A DNA stretch of 10,531 nucleotides from WGAB01 sp964406105 (lineage in GTDB: Bacteria; Hydrothermota; Hydrothermia; WGAB01), in NCBI GenBank assembly GCA_964406105.1, contig CAYOQK010000043.1:1-10531 (forward strand), read 5' to 3'. The stretch's first letter is position 1, and each line of letters starts with the position of its first letter. The notes below the pieces were generated by a model. It was not told where the DNA came from, did no database searches, and saw only the letters and a program-made list of their open reading frames with translations. The position numbers were made by a program, and so were the translations under genes. This document shows positions 1 through 7,531 of this stretch, one piece after another.

Positions 1-2350
1 TCCAGGGCACATAAACGATATCCCCCGGCTCAACGGGCCCGTGAGCATCCCCCACGACCCCCGAAGCCTTCACCACATACACGTGCCGGGTGTCGGCCCC
101 TACCCTTGGGCCCCCGGCCATCTGCAGGTACTCCTTAAGCCCGTAGCCTGGCACGTATGCAAAGGCACCAGGATGGTAAACGGCACCCAGTACCTGCACC
201 GTGGTGGGCCGCAGGGGAATATGAACCGAATCCCCAGGTTCCAGCGGTAGGCTGAGTCCAGAGGTGTCCACCATCACCAGGCCCACCCGCCGACGCTCCG
301 GCGGCATCACCAGGTACACCTGTACCGTTTCCGGCACGGTGGGCAGTGCCAGGGCGGTGTCCAGGGTGTCTCCCCGCAATCCAGGGAGTGCCTCGGCCAC
401 CAACTCCTGCCGCTTTTGGCGAAGGTAAGCCTCTTGAAAGGCCTTTTCCTCTTGGGTGAGTTCCGACTGGGCCAAGCCCATCTGCTGCCAAAGCAGGTCT
501 TCGTACAGGATCCCCTGGGCCTTCTTCTGAAAACCCCGGTACTGCCGGGCTACGGAGTACCGATAAAGCTCCAAACCCGGCAAATAGGCGTGTTCTGTGA
601 GTCCTCCAGCCCGTTGTAACAGATCAGCCAAGGTCTGCCCAGGCACAAAGGGGTAGCGGCCTGGATACCGTACCTCACCGGTGATTACTACCTCCTGATC
701 CGGTTGCCAGGCGCGGCTTCGGGGCACCAACAGACGGTCTCCAGGCCGAAGGGGATACTCGCGATCGGACTCTTCCAAAAGGTTGAGGATCCGGGTGCGT
801 ACCCCTTCTCCGGGGTCAATGCGGTAGAGTTCCACATGCTCCAGGGCTGCGTAGGGCTTTGCACCGCCGGCACGGAAAAGGAGGTCCGCCGCCCGAAGGT
901 TGGGCAGGTAGGCGTAAGCCCCCGGCTGATACACGGCCCCTGCGACCCACACAGAGTCCGGAGCCCGGAGATCCTGCACCGCATACACCCGGATGGTGTC
1001 CCATTCCTGGAGCACCACGTCCAGGGAGGAATCCTTCAAGGCTTGGTGAACGTTGGCGAACAGAACCTGGGGATAACCCTGATCTTGCTGCCGTAGGATT
1101 TCCACATGATCCAGGTAGGAACCGGGTTTCCACCCCGCTGCGGCTTTCAGAGCCTCCAACAGGGTCATGCCTGGCCGCCAGGGATAGGTGCCCGGCCGGA
1201 ACACATTCCCCAAAACCGTAACGAAGTGCCGAGGTTCGGCAGGCACGGGTTGCACGATGACCAGGTCGCCATCCTGCAAAGAAACCCTTTGGGTATAGCG
1301 ACGCAGAACCGAGGGGGTCAACGCGCTCGGCACGTCAATCTCGGTAACCACCCGGCGTTCGTGGTTCTCTGTGCGTTGAACCTGGATGCGGTGGGCATCC
1401 GACTGAAAGGAAAGGCCACCTGCATATTGCAACGCCTGCCACAGGGTTCCTTTGCCCCGGAGTTCGTAAATGGCGGGCCGCCGCACTGCCCCCGCTACAG
1501 CCACCACGGGCCCAATGGTGGGCACGTACAGAATATCTCCGTCCTCCAGATACAACTCGGGCAGCGGTGACCCGTGAAGCAGCAAATCGTAGAGGTCCAG
1601 CGTGAGCACCGTATCCGCTCGGGTGCGGATCCATCGGATCCTCCGGAGGCTCCCGGTCTTCTTAACACCGCCGGCCATGATCAGGGGATCCAGTACATTG
1701 GCCACAGGCAGCACGCTATAGGTGCCTGGGGTATTCACCTCGCCCATTACAAACACCCGAACCCGCCGCAGGCCGCTCAGGGTGATGGCAAAGTCCACCC
1801 CGCCAAAGGCTTGCCGCAATCGTTCCCGGATGGTGCGGGTAGCCTCGGCAAAGGGCATCCCCCATACGTTCAAGGGGCCCACCTTGGGCAAAACGATCAC
1901 CCCGTTCCGGTCTACGGTAAAGGTGAAGGTTTCGTCAATCTTTCCCCACACCCGAACGGTGATCTGGTCGCCAGGGCCCAAGGGATAGGAACCGCCGATG
2001 GGGGCGCTGGCCAAGGCGGCTTCCAAGCTTTGGAGAGCCTCCTGAGTGGTTTGGAACACTTCATAGCCAAACTGCTGCAATTCCCGGGATACTGGAATCA
2101 GCGTATCCGCTCGGAAGGCCAGTTCAATGGGGGAGTACTCCGGTGGAGCGGGGACCGCCACGGATTCAGGGGGCACCGCATAAAAGGCAGGTGGACGTTG
2201 CTTCTGGGCCTCCCTCAAGGAATCCAGTACCTCTTGTACTCGCCCCCCTTTGAGGAGTTCCAGAAGATCGGGGGAGAGTTCCTGGGCCCAAAGCCCTGCC
2301 AGCCCCCCCAGCATCCATGCCGAAAGCGCCAGCCCGAGGAACCTTTTCAT
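1..2350 (-). CDS. SLBB-repeat polysaccharide export protein, partial (C-terminus beyond window)
   Basis: The frame stays open for 783 codons from ATG 2350 to base 1, with no stop inside the window. Residues 1-23 form a signal peptide: Lys-Arg, a hydrophobic stretch, then cleavage probably near LWA|Q. There is no lipobox cysteine. Residues 121-200 match a Poly_export (Wza-type) domain, starting YPLGPGDQITVRVWG. Six SLBB-like units follow, each with a G-x-V-x-x-P-G-x-Y core, near residues 198-212, 282-296, 376-391, 467-481, 555-569 and 717-732. They are often followed by a 'LLxRAGG' helix and a 'LxPGDxVxVP' strand. A charged, helical, SLBB-free insert lies at about 600-680. By family, it should form an outer-membrane or periplasmic channel for exopolysaccharide or capsule. 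AAGGA sits 8 bases before the ATG and overlaps the stop of the gene upstream. The substrate is unknown, and no glycosyltransferase or Wzc-like kinase is visible. Confidence 0.93.
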   Translation of the reverse strand, partial: MKRFLGLALSAWMLGGLAGLWAQELSPDLLELLKGGRVQEVLDSLREAQKQRPPAFYAVPPESVAVPAPPEYSPIELAFRADTLIPVSRELQQFGYEVFQTTQEALQSLEAALASAPIGGSYPLGPGDQITVRVWGKIDETFTFTVDRNGVIVLPKVGPLNVWGMPFAEATRTIRERLRQAFGGVDFAITLSGLRRVRVFVMGEVNTPGTYSVLPVANVLDPLIMAGGVKKTGSLRRIRWIRTRADTVLTLDLYDLLLHGSPLPELYLEDGDILYVPTIGPVVAVAGAVRRPAIYELRGKGTLWQALQYAGGLSFQSDAHRIQVQRTENHERRVVTEIDVPSALTPSVLRRYTQRVSLQDGDLVIVQPVPAEPRHFVTVLGNVFRPGTYPWRPGMTLLEALKAAAGWKPGSYLDHVEILRQQDQGYPQVLFANVHQALKDSSLDVVLQEWDTIRVYAVQDLRAPDSVWVAGAVYQPGAYAYLPNLRAADLLFRAGGAKPYAALEHVELYRIDPGEGVRTRILNLLEESDREYPLRPGDRLLVPRSRAWQPDQEVVITGEVRYPGRYPFVPGQTLADLLQRAGGLTEHAYLPGLELYRYSVARQYRGFQKKAQGILYEDLLWQQMGLAQSELTQEEKAFQEAYLRQKRQELVAEALPGLRGDTLDTALALPTVPETVQVYLVMPPERRRVGLVMVDTSGLSLPLEPGDSVHIPLRPTTVQVLGAVYHPGAFAYVPGYGLKEYLQMAGGPRVGADTRHVYVVKASGVVGDAHGPVEPGDIVYVPW

Positions 2351-2360
2351 GGTGAATTCC

Positions 2361-2672
2361 TTAAATGTTGAATCCCAGGGCCCGCAGTGCTTCTTTGCCT
2401 TCTTCCGTCATCATATCCACAGTCCAGCGGGGTTCCCATACGATTTCCACCTCGGCCTCTTTCACGCCTTCCAACGCTTCCAGGCGCTGTTTCACCTCTT
2501 GCTGCAGGTATCCGGCCAAGGGGCATCCTGGGGCAGTGAGGGTCATGCGAATCTTCACCTTGTCGTCTTTGATTTCAATGCCGTAAATGAGACCAAGGTC
2601 GTAGATGTTCACCGGGATTTCCGGGTCATAAATTTGACGCAGAACTTCAATGATTTGCTCACGGGTTACCAT
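2361..2672 (-). CDS. MIP18/DUF59 family Fe-S cluster assembly factor (SufT/PaaD-like)
   Basis: This 103-residue protein consists of one complete MIP18 (DUF59) domain. Residues 17-30 read DPEIPVNIYDLGLIY-like, the family N-terminal motif. TAPGCPLAG at 46-54 holds the conserved cysteine C50. The C-terminal signature runs from WEPRW (79-83) through the DMMTEEGKEALR region to LGFNI. Such proteins help mature or transfer Fe-S clusters in the cytoplasm (SufT, PaaD, eukaryotic MIP18). No sufB, sufC, sufD or sufS is present here, so it stands alone. The ATG at 2672 is supported by a strong GAGGAGGT about 8 bases upstream. Its first 14 bases overlap the end of the membrane-protein gene, and its stop lies 10 bases before the SLBB gene, so translation of the three is probably coupled. 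The family is clear. The actual client protein cannot be told, and sufT proper is usually longer, so I give no symbol. Confidence 0.92.
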   Translation of the reverse strand: MVTREQIIEVLRQIYDPEIPVNIYDLGLIYGIEIKDDKVKIRMTLTAPGCPLAGYLQQEVKQRLEALEGVKEAEVEIVWEPRWTVDMMTEEGKEALRALGFNI

Positions 2673-3090
2673 GATGAGGACCTCCTCTGTGGGCTTGGGA
2701 GCCCGAATTATACAGCCGATGATAGGGCCAGCGGCGATACCCGTGCAGCAGAGCCATGGCCACCACGATCATGCCCATCCACCCCATGTCCGGATCTTGA
2801 AAGCCGAATCCAAAAAGGCTCATGACCAGGGTGATCGCGCCTCCGAAACCTGCTGCGTAGATCAGAGCATCACGCCAATGGTACCCAGGCATCACCCAGG
2901 TGTTGGCTTGAGGGGTCCGCCAATAGCGCAAGCCATCGCTCAGCCAAGCAAGGCCAAAGGGGAACAGGAGCAGCACTTCCACCACCGCATCCAGGTACCA
3001 TTGCCGCCGCCAGAGCCAAGCCCAGGCGTGGTATCCCCACAGAGGGAACCAGAAAAGGCCCAGGAACAGGTTAAACCGGCTGTGGCTCAT
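2659..3090 (-). CDS. Small four-helix membrane protein of unknown function
   Basis: This 143-residue protein is not one I recognise. It has four hydrophobic segments: about 7-27 (rich in Trp and Phe, with Leu-Trp-Arg-Arg at its end), 32-51, 74-97 and 101-117. It ends in a polar, His/Arg-rich tail (HGYRRWPYHRLY, then GGPHHGNP). Aromatic residues, especially Trp, are very frequent for so short a protein. No signal peptide cleavage site, lipobox or enzyme motif is visible. I chose ATG 3090 (MSHSRFN); an upstream in-frame ATG at 3138 would add 16 polar residues and overlap phoU much more. From 3090 it overlaps the end of phoU by 20 bases and the start of the MIP18 gene by 14. The only Shine-Dalgarno-like element, AGAGGG, is rather distant (about 11 bases). 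Continuous frame, clear membrane pattern and tight packing make it likely a real gene. Confidence 0.72.
   Translation of the reverse strand: MSHSRFNLFLGLFWFPLWGYHAWAWLWRRQWYLDAVVEVLLLFPFGLAWLSDGLRYWRTPQANTWVMPGYHWRDALIYAAGFGGAITLVMSLFGFGFQDPDMGWMGMIVVAMALLHGYRRWPYHRLYNSGSQAHRGGPHHGNP
2680..2687 (-). promoter_or_regulatory. Ribosome binding site of the MIP18-family gene
   Basis: GAGGAGGT on the minus strand lies about 8 bases before ATG 2672. It sits inside the end of the membrane-protein gene. It is one of the strongest Shine-Dalgarno matches in the run and fixes the start of the MIP18 gene. Confidence 0.75.
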
Positions 3091-3760
3091 GGTCAGAGGT
3101 ACCCTCTTCCCGATGGTGGCGGATGATCTTGCCCTCAATCATGTAGATCACGTCTTCCGCAATATTGGTGGCGAGGTCTGCAATGCGTTCCAAATGCTTA
3201 GACACGGACAGCAGGGAGATATAGCATCGCACACAGTCGCATTGCTCGCAGAGTTTCTTTTCCACCATTCGGTAGATGTCCAGGTGTAAGGAATCCACCT
3301 CGTTGTCCATTTGGCACACGGAGCGGGCCAAAGAAGAATCCAAGTTGAGGAGAGACTCCAGGCTGTTGCGGAGCATCTCCAGGGTTTTATGAGCCATGCG
3401 GGTGAGGTTGACGGGCAGGCGAAACTCAGGGTGTTGGGCCAGGAACAGTGCACGTTCTGCGATGTTCACCGCCAGATCACCGATGCGTTCCAGATCGTTA
3501 TTGATCTTCAGCACCGCCACCACGTACCGGAGATCAATGGCCACCGGCTGGTACAGGGCCAGGATCTTGAGGCACTCTTCTTCTACCTCTACCTCTTGGA
3601 GATCAATGGCTCGGTCCTTGTCAATCACCTGGCGAGCCAACTCTGCATCGCGTTCCTCTACGGAACGCACCGCCTGCCACACCTGGGTTTCCACCTCCCG
3701 GCTCAGAGCCAGGATCTGTTGGCTTAAACGTTGGATTTCTCGGCGGAAATGAACAGGCAT
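3071..3760 (-). CDS. phoU: Phosphate signalling/transport regulator PhoU
   Basis: This 229-residue protein is the normal length for PhoU, an all-helical protein made of two three-helix repeats. The repeat signatures are NNDLERIGDLAVNIAE (about 87-102) and SKHLERIADLATNIAED (about 187-203), which carry the conserved acidic residues that bind metal clusters in PhoU structures. By family, PhoU acts at the inner face of the membrane with the Pst transporter and a PhoR-type kinase to hold phosphate signalling and uptake down when phosphate is plentiful. The start ATG 3760 has a strong AAAGGAGTT a few bases upstream. The stop of pstB lies 11 bases before it. An oddity is four cysteines, C171, C174, C176 and C179 (CxxCxCxxC), in the loop before the second signature helix, where I expect an ordinary polar turn. 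The end overlaps the next gene by 20 bases. Confidence 0.96.
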   Translation of the reverse strand: MPVHFRREIQRLSQQILALSREVETQVWQAVRSVEERDAELARQVIDKDRAIDLQEVEVEEECLKILALYQPVAIDLRYVVAVLKINNDLERIGDLAVNIAERALFLAQHPEFRLPVNLTRMAHKTLEMLRNSLESLLNLDSSLARSVCQMDNEVDSLHLDIYRMVEKKLCEQCDCVRCYISLLSVSKHLERIADLATNIAEDVIYMIEGKIIRHHREEGTSDHEPQPV

Positions 3761-3771
3761 GGGGAACTCCT

Positions 3772-4614
3772 TTAGCCGAAACGGCCGGTAATGTAATCCT
3801 CCGTTTGCTTGTTCTTGGGGTTCGTGAAGATCTCCTCGGTGGGTCCGAATTCCACGATGCGGCCGTTGTAAAAGAAGGCCGTGTAATCCGATATCCGGGC
3901 TGCCTGCTGCATGTTGTGGGTCACGATCACGATGGTGTACCGCTCCTTCAGCGACTCAATCAGGTCTTCTATTCGGGCGGTGGCCACAGGATCAATGGCC
4001 GAGGTGGGTTCATCCATGAGGAGCACCTCGGGTTCCACAGCCAGAGCCCGCGCGATCACCAACCGTTGCTGTTGCCCTCCAGACAGGGCGTAGGCCGATT
4101 GGTGCAGTTTATCCTTCACCTCATCCCATAGGGCAGCCGCCTGCAAAGCGGCCTTTACCCGATCCTCCAGTTCGCTTTTGGGCAACTTGTAGTGGAGCCG
4201 CAAACCGTAGGCCACGTTGTCAAAGATGCTCATCGGAAAAGGCGTGGGTTTTTGGAAGATCATACCCACCCGACGCCGCAGGTCAATCACATCCACCTCG
4301 GGTGAAAGGATATTGACCCCATCCAGGTACACGGCTCCCTCGGCACGCTGGTCTCGGTAGAGTTCAAAGATGCGGTTGTACACCCGGATATGGGTGGATT
4401 TGCCACAGCCAGAGGGTCCGATGATGGCGGTTACCTTGTGGGCAGCGATGTCCAGATTGTTGTCGTGCAGGGCTTGAAAGTCGCCGTAAAAGAAGTTCAG
4501 GTTTCGCACCATGATCTTAGGTTGGGGTACGTACAGGGGACGCGGGGGCTCTGCCGGAGCCGTGCCCGAGCGCCGACCGTTCCACCGGTTTTGAAGGGCT
4601 TGTTTCCACCTCAT
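3772..4614 (-). CDS. pstB: Phosphate ABC transporter ATP-binding protein PstB
   Basis: With start at ATG 4614 the protein has 280 residues. Motifs in order: Walker A GPSGCGKST (66-74), Q-loop in MIFQKPTPFPMS (Q121), ABC signature LSGGQQQR (177-184), Walker B with catalytic Glu in VLLMDEPTSAID (197-208), and H-loop VTHNMQQA (H233). The MIFQKPTPFPMSIFDNV and VTHNMQQAARISDYTAFF stretches are typical of PstB and set it apart from other ABC ATPases. It hydrolyses ATP on the inner face to drive phosphate import through PstC-PstA. The start codon overlaps the pstA stop as ATGA, which indicates translational coupling. An in-frame upstream ATG (4698) would lie deep inside pstA and is rejected. The about 34 residues before the usual PstB beginning are basic and Pro-rich. 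The residue after Walker A is His (STHIR), where Phe or Leu is usual. Confidence 0.96.
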   Translation of the reverse strand: MRWKQALQNRWNGRRSGTAPAEPPRPLYVPQPKIMVRNLNFFYGDFQALHDNNLDIAAHKVTAIIGPSGCGKSTHIRVYNRIFELYRDQRAEGAVYLDGVNILSPEVDVIDLRRRVGMIFQKPTPFPMSIFDNVAYGLRLHYKLPKSELEDRVKAALQAAALWDEVKDKLHQSAYALSGGQQQRLVIARALAVEPEVLLMDEPTSAIDPVATARIEDLIESLKERYTIVIVTHNMQQAARISDYTAFFYNGRIVEFGPTEEIFTNPKNKQTEDYITGRFG

Positions 4615-5456
4615 GATGGTTCCCGGCCGCCCAAGAATATACGGGATACCACGGTGAGGGCCAGCACCGACAAAGTGATCAACAACGAAGCCCCCCACGC
4701 CAAACGCTGCCAGTCGGGGTAGGGGGACATGGCGTAGTTATAGATGGTCACGGTGAGGTTGGCCATGGGTTTCAGCAAGGATCGGGGCCAGTAGGGGCTG
4801 TTCAAAGCCGTGAACAGCAAGGGTGCTGTTTCTCCGCTGATGCGGGCGACGGCCAACAGGGTACCGGTAAGGAGACCGGTCCGTGCCCCTCGCAGCAGGA
4901 TGGCCACCATTCTCCATCGGGGTGCTCCCAAGGCCAGCACCGATTCCCTGAGGGTGTCCGGCATTAGGCGCAGCATATCTTCGGTGGTGCGAACCACTAC
5001 GGGCACCATGAGTACAGCCAGGGCCACGGCACCGGCGAGCCCTGAGAATCCACCCAAGGGGACCACCAACCAGGCCCACACAAAGAGCCCCACAATGATG
5101 GAAGGGATCCCCATCAGCACGTTCACCACGAACCGCAGGGTTCGGCCCAGAGGATGGTGACGTCCAAATTCCGACAAGAAGATGCCTGCCAACAGGCCCA
5201 GGGGAACTCCCAGCAAGGTGGCCAATACGGTAAGGAGAAGGGTCCCGAGAATGGCATTCCCCAATCCTCCTCCGGGAACACCTGGGGGAGCGGGGCTGCG
5301 GGTGAAAAAGTGAAGGTTCAAGGCCGATGCCCCCCGGACCACCACGGTGATGAGGATCCACAACAGGAACACAATGCCCACCAAAGCCGAGAACCCCGCA
5401 AAGGCTTTGAGCAACCGGTCGGTCCACAGGCGTGTTCGGTGCGAGCGCAGGGTCAT
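4611..5456 (-). CDS. pstA: Phosphate ABC transporter permease PstA
   Basis: This 281-residue inner-membrane protein has about six hydrophobic helices (near 20-42, 66-96, 108-133, 136-157, 195-218 and 254-275). The permease coupling loop, which docks on PstB, lies at about 171-190 (ESVLALGAPRWRMVAILL) and is followed by ARISGETAPLLFTAL, a PstA hallmark. With PstC it forms the phosphate channel. I chose ATG 5456 over the upstream in-frame ATG at 5495. GGGAGG sits 6 bases before 5456, and this ATG forms an ATGA overlap with the pstC stop, the same arrangement as at the pstA-pstB junction. The N-terminus then begins MTLRSHRTRLW, a positive cytoplasmic tail. Length and topology are normal for PstA, and nothing looks broken. 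Confidence 0.96.
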   Translation of the reverse strand: MTLRSHRTRLWTDRLLKAFAGFSALVGIVFLLWILITVVVRGASALNLHFFTRSPAPPGVPGGGLGNAILGTLLLTVLATLLGVPLGLLAGIFLSEFGRHHPLGRTLRFVVNVLMGIPSIIVGLFVWAWLVVPLGGFSGLAGAVALAVLMVPVVVRTTEDMLRLMPDTLRESVLALGAPRWRMVAILLRGARTGLLTGTLLAVARISGETAPLLFTALNSPYWPRSLLKPMANLTVTIYNYAMSPYPDWQRLAWGASLLITLSVLALTVVSRIFLGGREPS

Positions 5457-6400
5457 GGCTGGCCTCCCATACGCCGTTCCATCCGTTTGAGCCACAGAAC
5501 CGCCATGATCTGGATCACCAAAGACACCAGGAAAAGCAGGAGGCCTAACTCAATGAGGGCGCTGAGGTATACCGGTTCCGAGGCCTCGGTGAACTCGTTG
5601 GCCAGGGTGCTGGTGATGCTGGTACCCGCCGAAAAGAGGGAAAGGGAGATCCGGTGTTCGTTCCCGATGACAAAGGTCACGGCCATGGTTTCTCCCAGAG
5701 CCCGGCCCAGCCCCAGAAACACGGCTCCCAAAAGCCCTCGGATGCCGTACCGAAGCAAAACCCCGTGGGTGACCTCCCAAGTGGTGGCTCCGATGCCGTA
5801 TCCCGCTTCTTTCACCACGGCAGGCACCATTTGGAACACTTCCCGCATCACAGCACTCATAAAGGGCAGGATCATGAGGGCCAGGATGATCCCTGCGGTG
5901 AGGAACCCGATGCCGTGCATGGGGCCTCGGAAAAAGGGAAGAAAGCCCAAGAAACGCTGGAGCCAAGGCTCCACGTGGTGGGCCATGTAGGGGGCAAACA
6001 CGTACAGGCCCCACATCCCGTAGATGATGCTGGGAATGGCGGCCAGGAGCTCTACCGCCAGCCCCACAGGGGTGGCCAACCACGGAGGTGCCAACTCGGA
6101 AAGCAAAAGGGCAATGGCCAGGCTCAGGGGCACGGCGAGCACCAAGGCGATCAGGGTGGTGATCAGGGTGCCGTACAGGCTGGGCAGGGCTCCGAATTCG
6201 CCGGTGACAGGGTTCCAAATCTGTTGGACAAAGAAGCGGAGGCCCAGATGCTGGAAGGCCAGCCGAGAGTGCCACACCAGCACCACAAAGATCCCAGCCA
6301 TCAGCAAGAGCACCAGAAGGGCAGCACTGGTGGCCAAGGTCAACAGAAGCCGATCCCCCAAAAACGCCCGGAGAGGCCATCGGCGAGGGGTTTTCCTCAT
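5453..6400 (-). CDS. pstC: Phosphate ABC transporter permease PstC
   Basis: This 315-residue inner-membrane permease begins with a basic tail (MRKTPRRW) and has about six transmembrane segments, including a first one at about 18-43. The coupling loop is at about 198-218 (KEAGYGIGATTWEVTHGVLLRYG) and is followed by LGRALGETMAVTFVIGN, the characteristic PstC sequence. It pairs with PstA to form the phosphate path. ATG 6400 is preferred because GGGGGA ends about 6 bases upstream. ATG 6406, two codons earlier, would place that element directly against the start codon. The 58-base gap to pstS is the longest between protein genes in the run. The end overlaps pstA as ATGA. The identity is secure; only the choice between two nearby starts is open. 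Confidence 0.95.
   Translation of the reverse strand: MRKTPRRWPLRAFLGDRLLLTLATSAALLVLLLMAGIFVVLVWHSRLAFQHLGLRFFVQQIWNPVTGEFGALPSLYGTLITTLIALVLAVPLSLAIALLLSELAPPWLATPVGLAVELLAAIPSIIYGMWGLYVFAPYMAHHVEPWLQRFLGFLPFFRGPMHGIGFLTAGIILALMILPFMSAVMREVFQMVPAVVKEAGYGIGATTWEVTHGVLLRYGIRGLLGAVFLGLGRALGETMAVTFVIGNEHRISLSLFSAGTSITSTLANEFTEASEPVYLSALIELGLLLFLVSLVIQIMAVLWLKRMERRMGGQP
5463..5468 (-). promoter_or_regulatory. Ribosome binding site deciding the pstA start
   Basis: GGGAGG on the minus strand lies 6 bases before ATG 5456, inside the last codons of pstC. It supports the short PstA beginning MTLRSH over a start 13 codons upstream. Confidence 0.75.
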
Positions 6401-6458
6401 GCCCATTCCCCCACACGATTCAAAGGGTTCCCACTTCGGGGATCATGATCAGGGAATT

Positions 6459-7508
6459 CTACTCCGTCGGAGGCCACACCGGTTGCCCTTGAGCCCGGAT
6501 CTCCCGCTGCCACATGGCCTCTACCAAATCCACCACTTCCAGGGGAACCGGGACATAGTGCAGCCGTTGGGCCACTGGGGCACCTTCGCGGTAAGCCCAG
6601 TCAAAGAACTTCAGCAGGGCTTGGGCCTTTTTCCGGTCTTCCTGTTGCCGATGGAGCAAGATGAAGGAAGCACCGGTGATGGGCCAACTTTCCTCGCCTG
6701 GCTGTTGGGTAAGCACCACATAAAAGCCTGGGCTATGGGCCCAATCCGCGTGGGCAGCAGCGGCTTGGAAAGACGCCACACTGGCCTTTACGAAACGGCC
6801 ATCTGCGTTTTGGAGTTGCACGGGCACCAAGTCGGTTTGCACTGCGTAGGTGTACTCCACATAGCCAATGGCTCCGGGGGTTTGCTGCACGAAGGCGGCC
6901 ACACCCTCATTCCCCTTGCCTCCAATGCCGGTGGGCCATCGCACGGCCTTTCCCACGCCCACCCGATCCCGCCAGGTCTCAGACACCTGAGAGAGATAGT
7001 AGGTGAAGATCCATGTGGTGCCAGACCCATCCGCTCGGTGGACCACGGTGATCTCTTGGTCGGGCAGAGGAAGGTCCGGGTTCAGGGCTCGGAGCTCGGG
7101 GTGATTCCATCGCTTGATCTCGCCCAGGAAGATCCGGGCCAACAGGCCTGGGGTGAGTTTCAGGGCATGGGGGGCTACGCCCTCCAGGTTCACCACGGGC
7201 ACCACCCCGCCGATCACCATGGGAAACTGCACCAAGCCGGCTTCTTCCAGTTCTTCGGGGGTTAAGGGAGCATCGGACGCTCCAAAGTCCACCGTACGGG
7301 CCTTGATTTGGGCAATTCCGCCCCCTGAGCCAATGGACTGGTAATTGATCTCCACACCGGTCTTTTGCGCGTAGAGATACGCCCATTGAGCGTACAGCGG
7401 GTACGGAAACGTGGCTCCAGCCCCTTGGATTCGGATCTTTTGCTGACCAGAGCACGAGAGCGCAGCCAACGTCAACAGGATCCCCCAACGCTTCAGGTGC
7501 ATACCCAT
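6459..7508 (-). CDS. pstS: Phosphate ABC transporter substrate-binding protein PstS
   Basis: The protein has 349 residues from ATG 7508. The N-terminus MGMHLKRWGILLTLAALSC is a signal peptide. The cysteine (C19) may be lipidated, but ALSC is a loose lipobox. The phosphate-binding loops are all present: GAGATFPYPLY (about 29-39), IGSGGGIAQI (about 59-68) with DFGASDAPL (74-82), and HRADGSGTTWIF (157-168). By family these bind phosphate outside the inner membrane and hand it to PstCA. Two starts are possible: ATG 7508 and ATG 7502. AAGGAGG lies 4 bases before the first and 10 before the second, so both can be used. A third ATG, at 7532, precedes the Shine-Dalgarno and abuts the alr stop, so it is unlikely. 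The gene follows alr by 24 bases. It is complete and of usual length. Confidence 0.96.
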   Translation of the reverse strand: MGMHLKRWGILLTLAALSCSGQQKIRIQGAGATFPYPLYAQWAYLYAQKTGVEINYQSIGSGGGIAQIKARTVDFGASDAPLTPEELEEAGLVQFPMVIGGVVPVVNLEGVAPHALKLTPGLLARIFLGEIKRWNHPELRALNPDLPLPDQEITVVHRADGSGTTWIFTYYLSQVSETWRDRVGVGKAVRWPTGIGGKGNEGVAAFVQQTPGAIGYVEYTYAVQTDLVPVQLQNADGRFVKASVASFQAAAAHADWAHSPGFYVVLTQQPGEESWPITGASFILLHRQQEDRKKAQALLKFFDWAYREGAPVAQRLHYVPVPLEVVDLVEAMWQREIRAQGQPVWPPTE

Positions 7509-7512
7509 AGAG

Positions 7513-7519
7513 CCTCCTT
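7513..7519 (-). promoter_or_regulatory. Ribosome binding site of pstS
   Basis: AAGGAGG on the minus strand, in the short alr-pstS gap, is 4 bases from ATG 7508 and 10 from ATG 7502. It is among the best Shine-Dalgarno matches here, fitting a binding protein made in excess over the permeases. Confidence 0.75.
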
Positions 7520-7531
7520 GTTCGGGCTTCA

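Noticed and set aside
1574..2371. Plus-strand open frame of 265 codons opposite the SLBB gene
   Set aside because: Rich in Gly, Gln and His with no domain pattern. The minus strand carries a continuous 783-codon frame with signal peptide, Poly_export and SLBB units.
6441..6450. Perfect palindrome GATCATGATC in the pstS-pstC gap
   Set aside because: Too short to call an operator, no second copy seen, and no T-run for a terminator. Self-complementary 10-mers occur by chance.
6024..7265. Plus-strand open frame of 413 codons across pstC and pstS
   Set aside because: It is antisense to two genes with full family motifs. The translation is low-complexity (His-, Gly- and Pro-rich), as expected from GC-rich codons read backwards.
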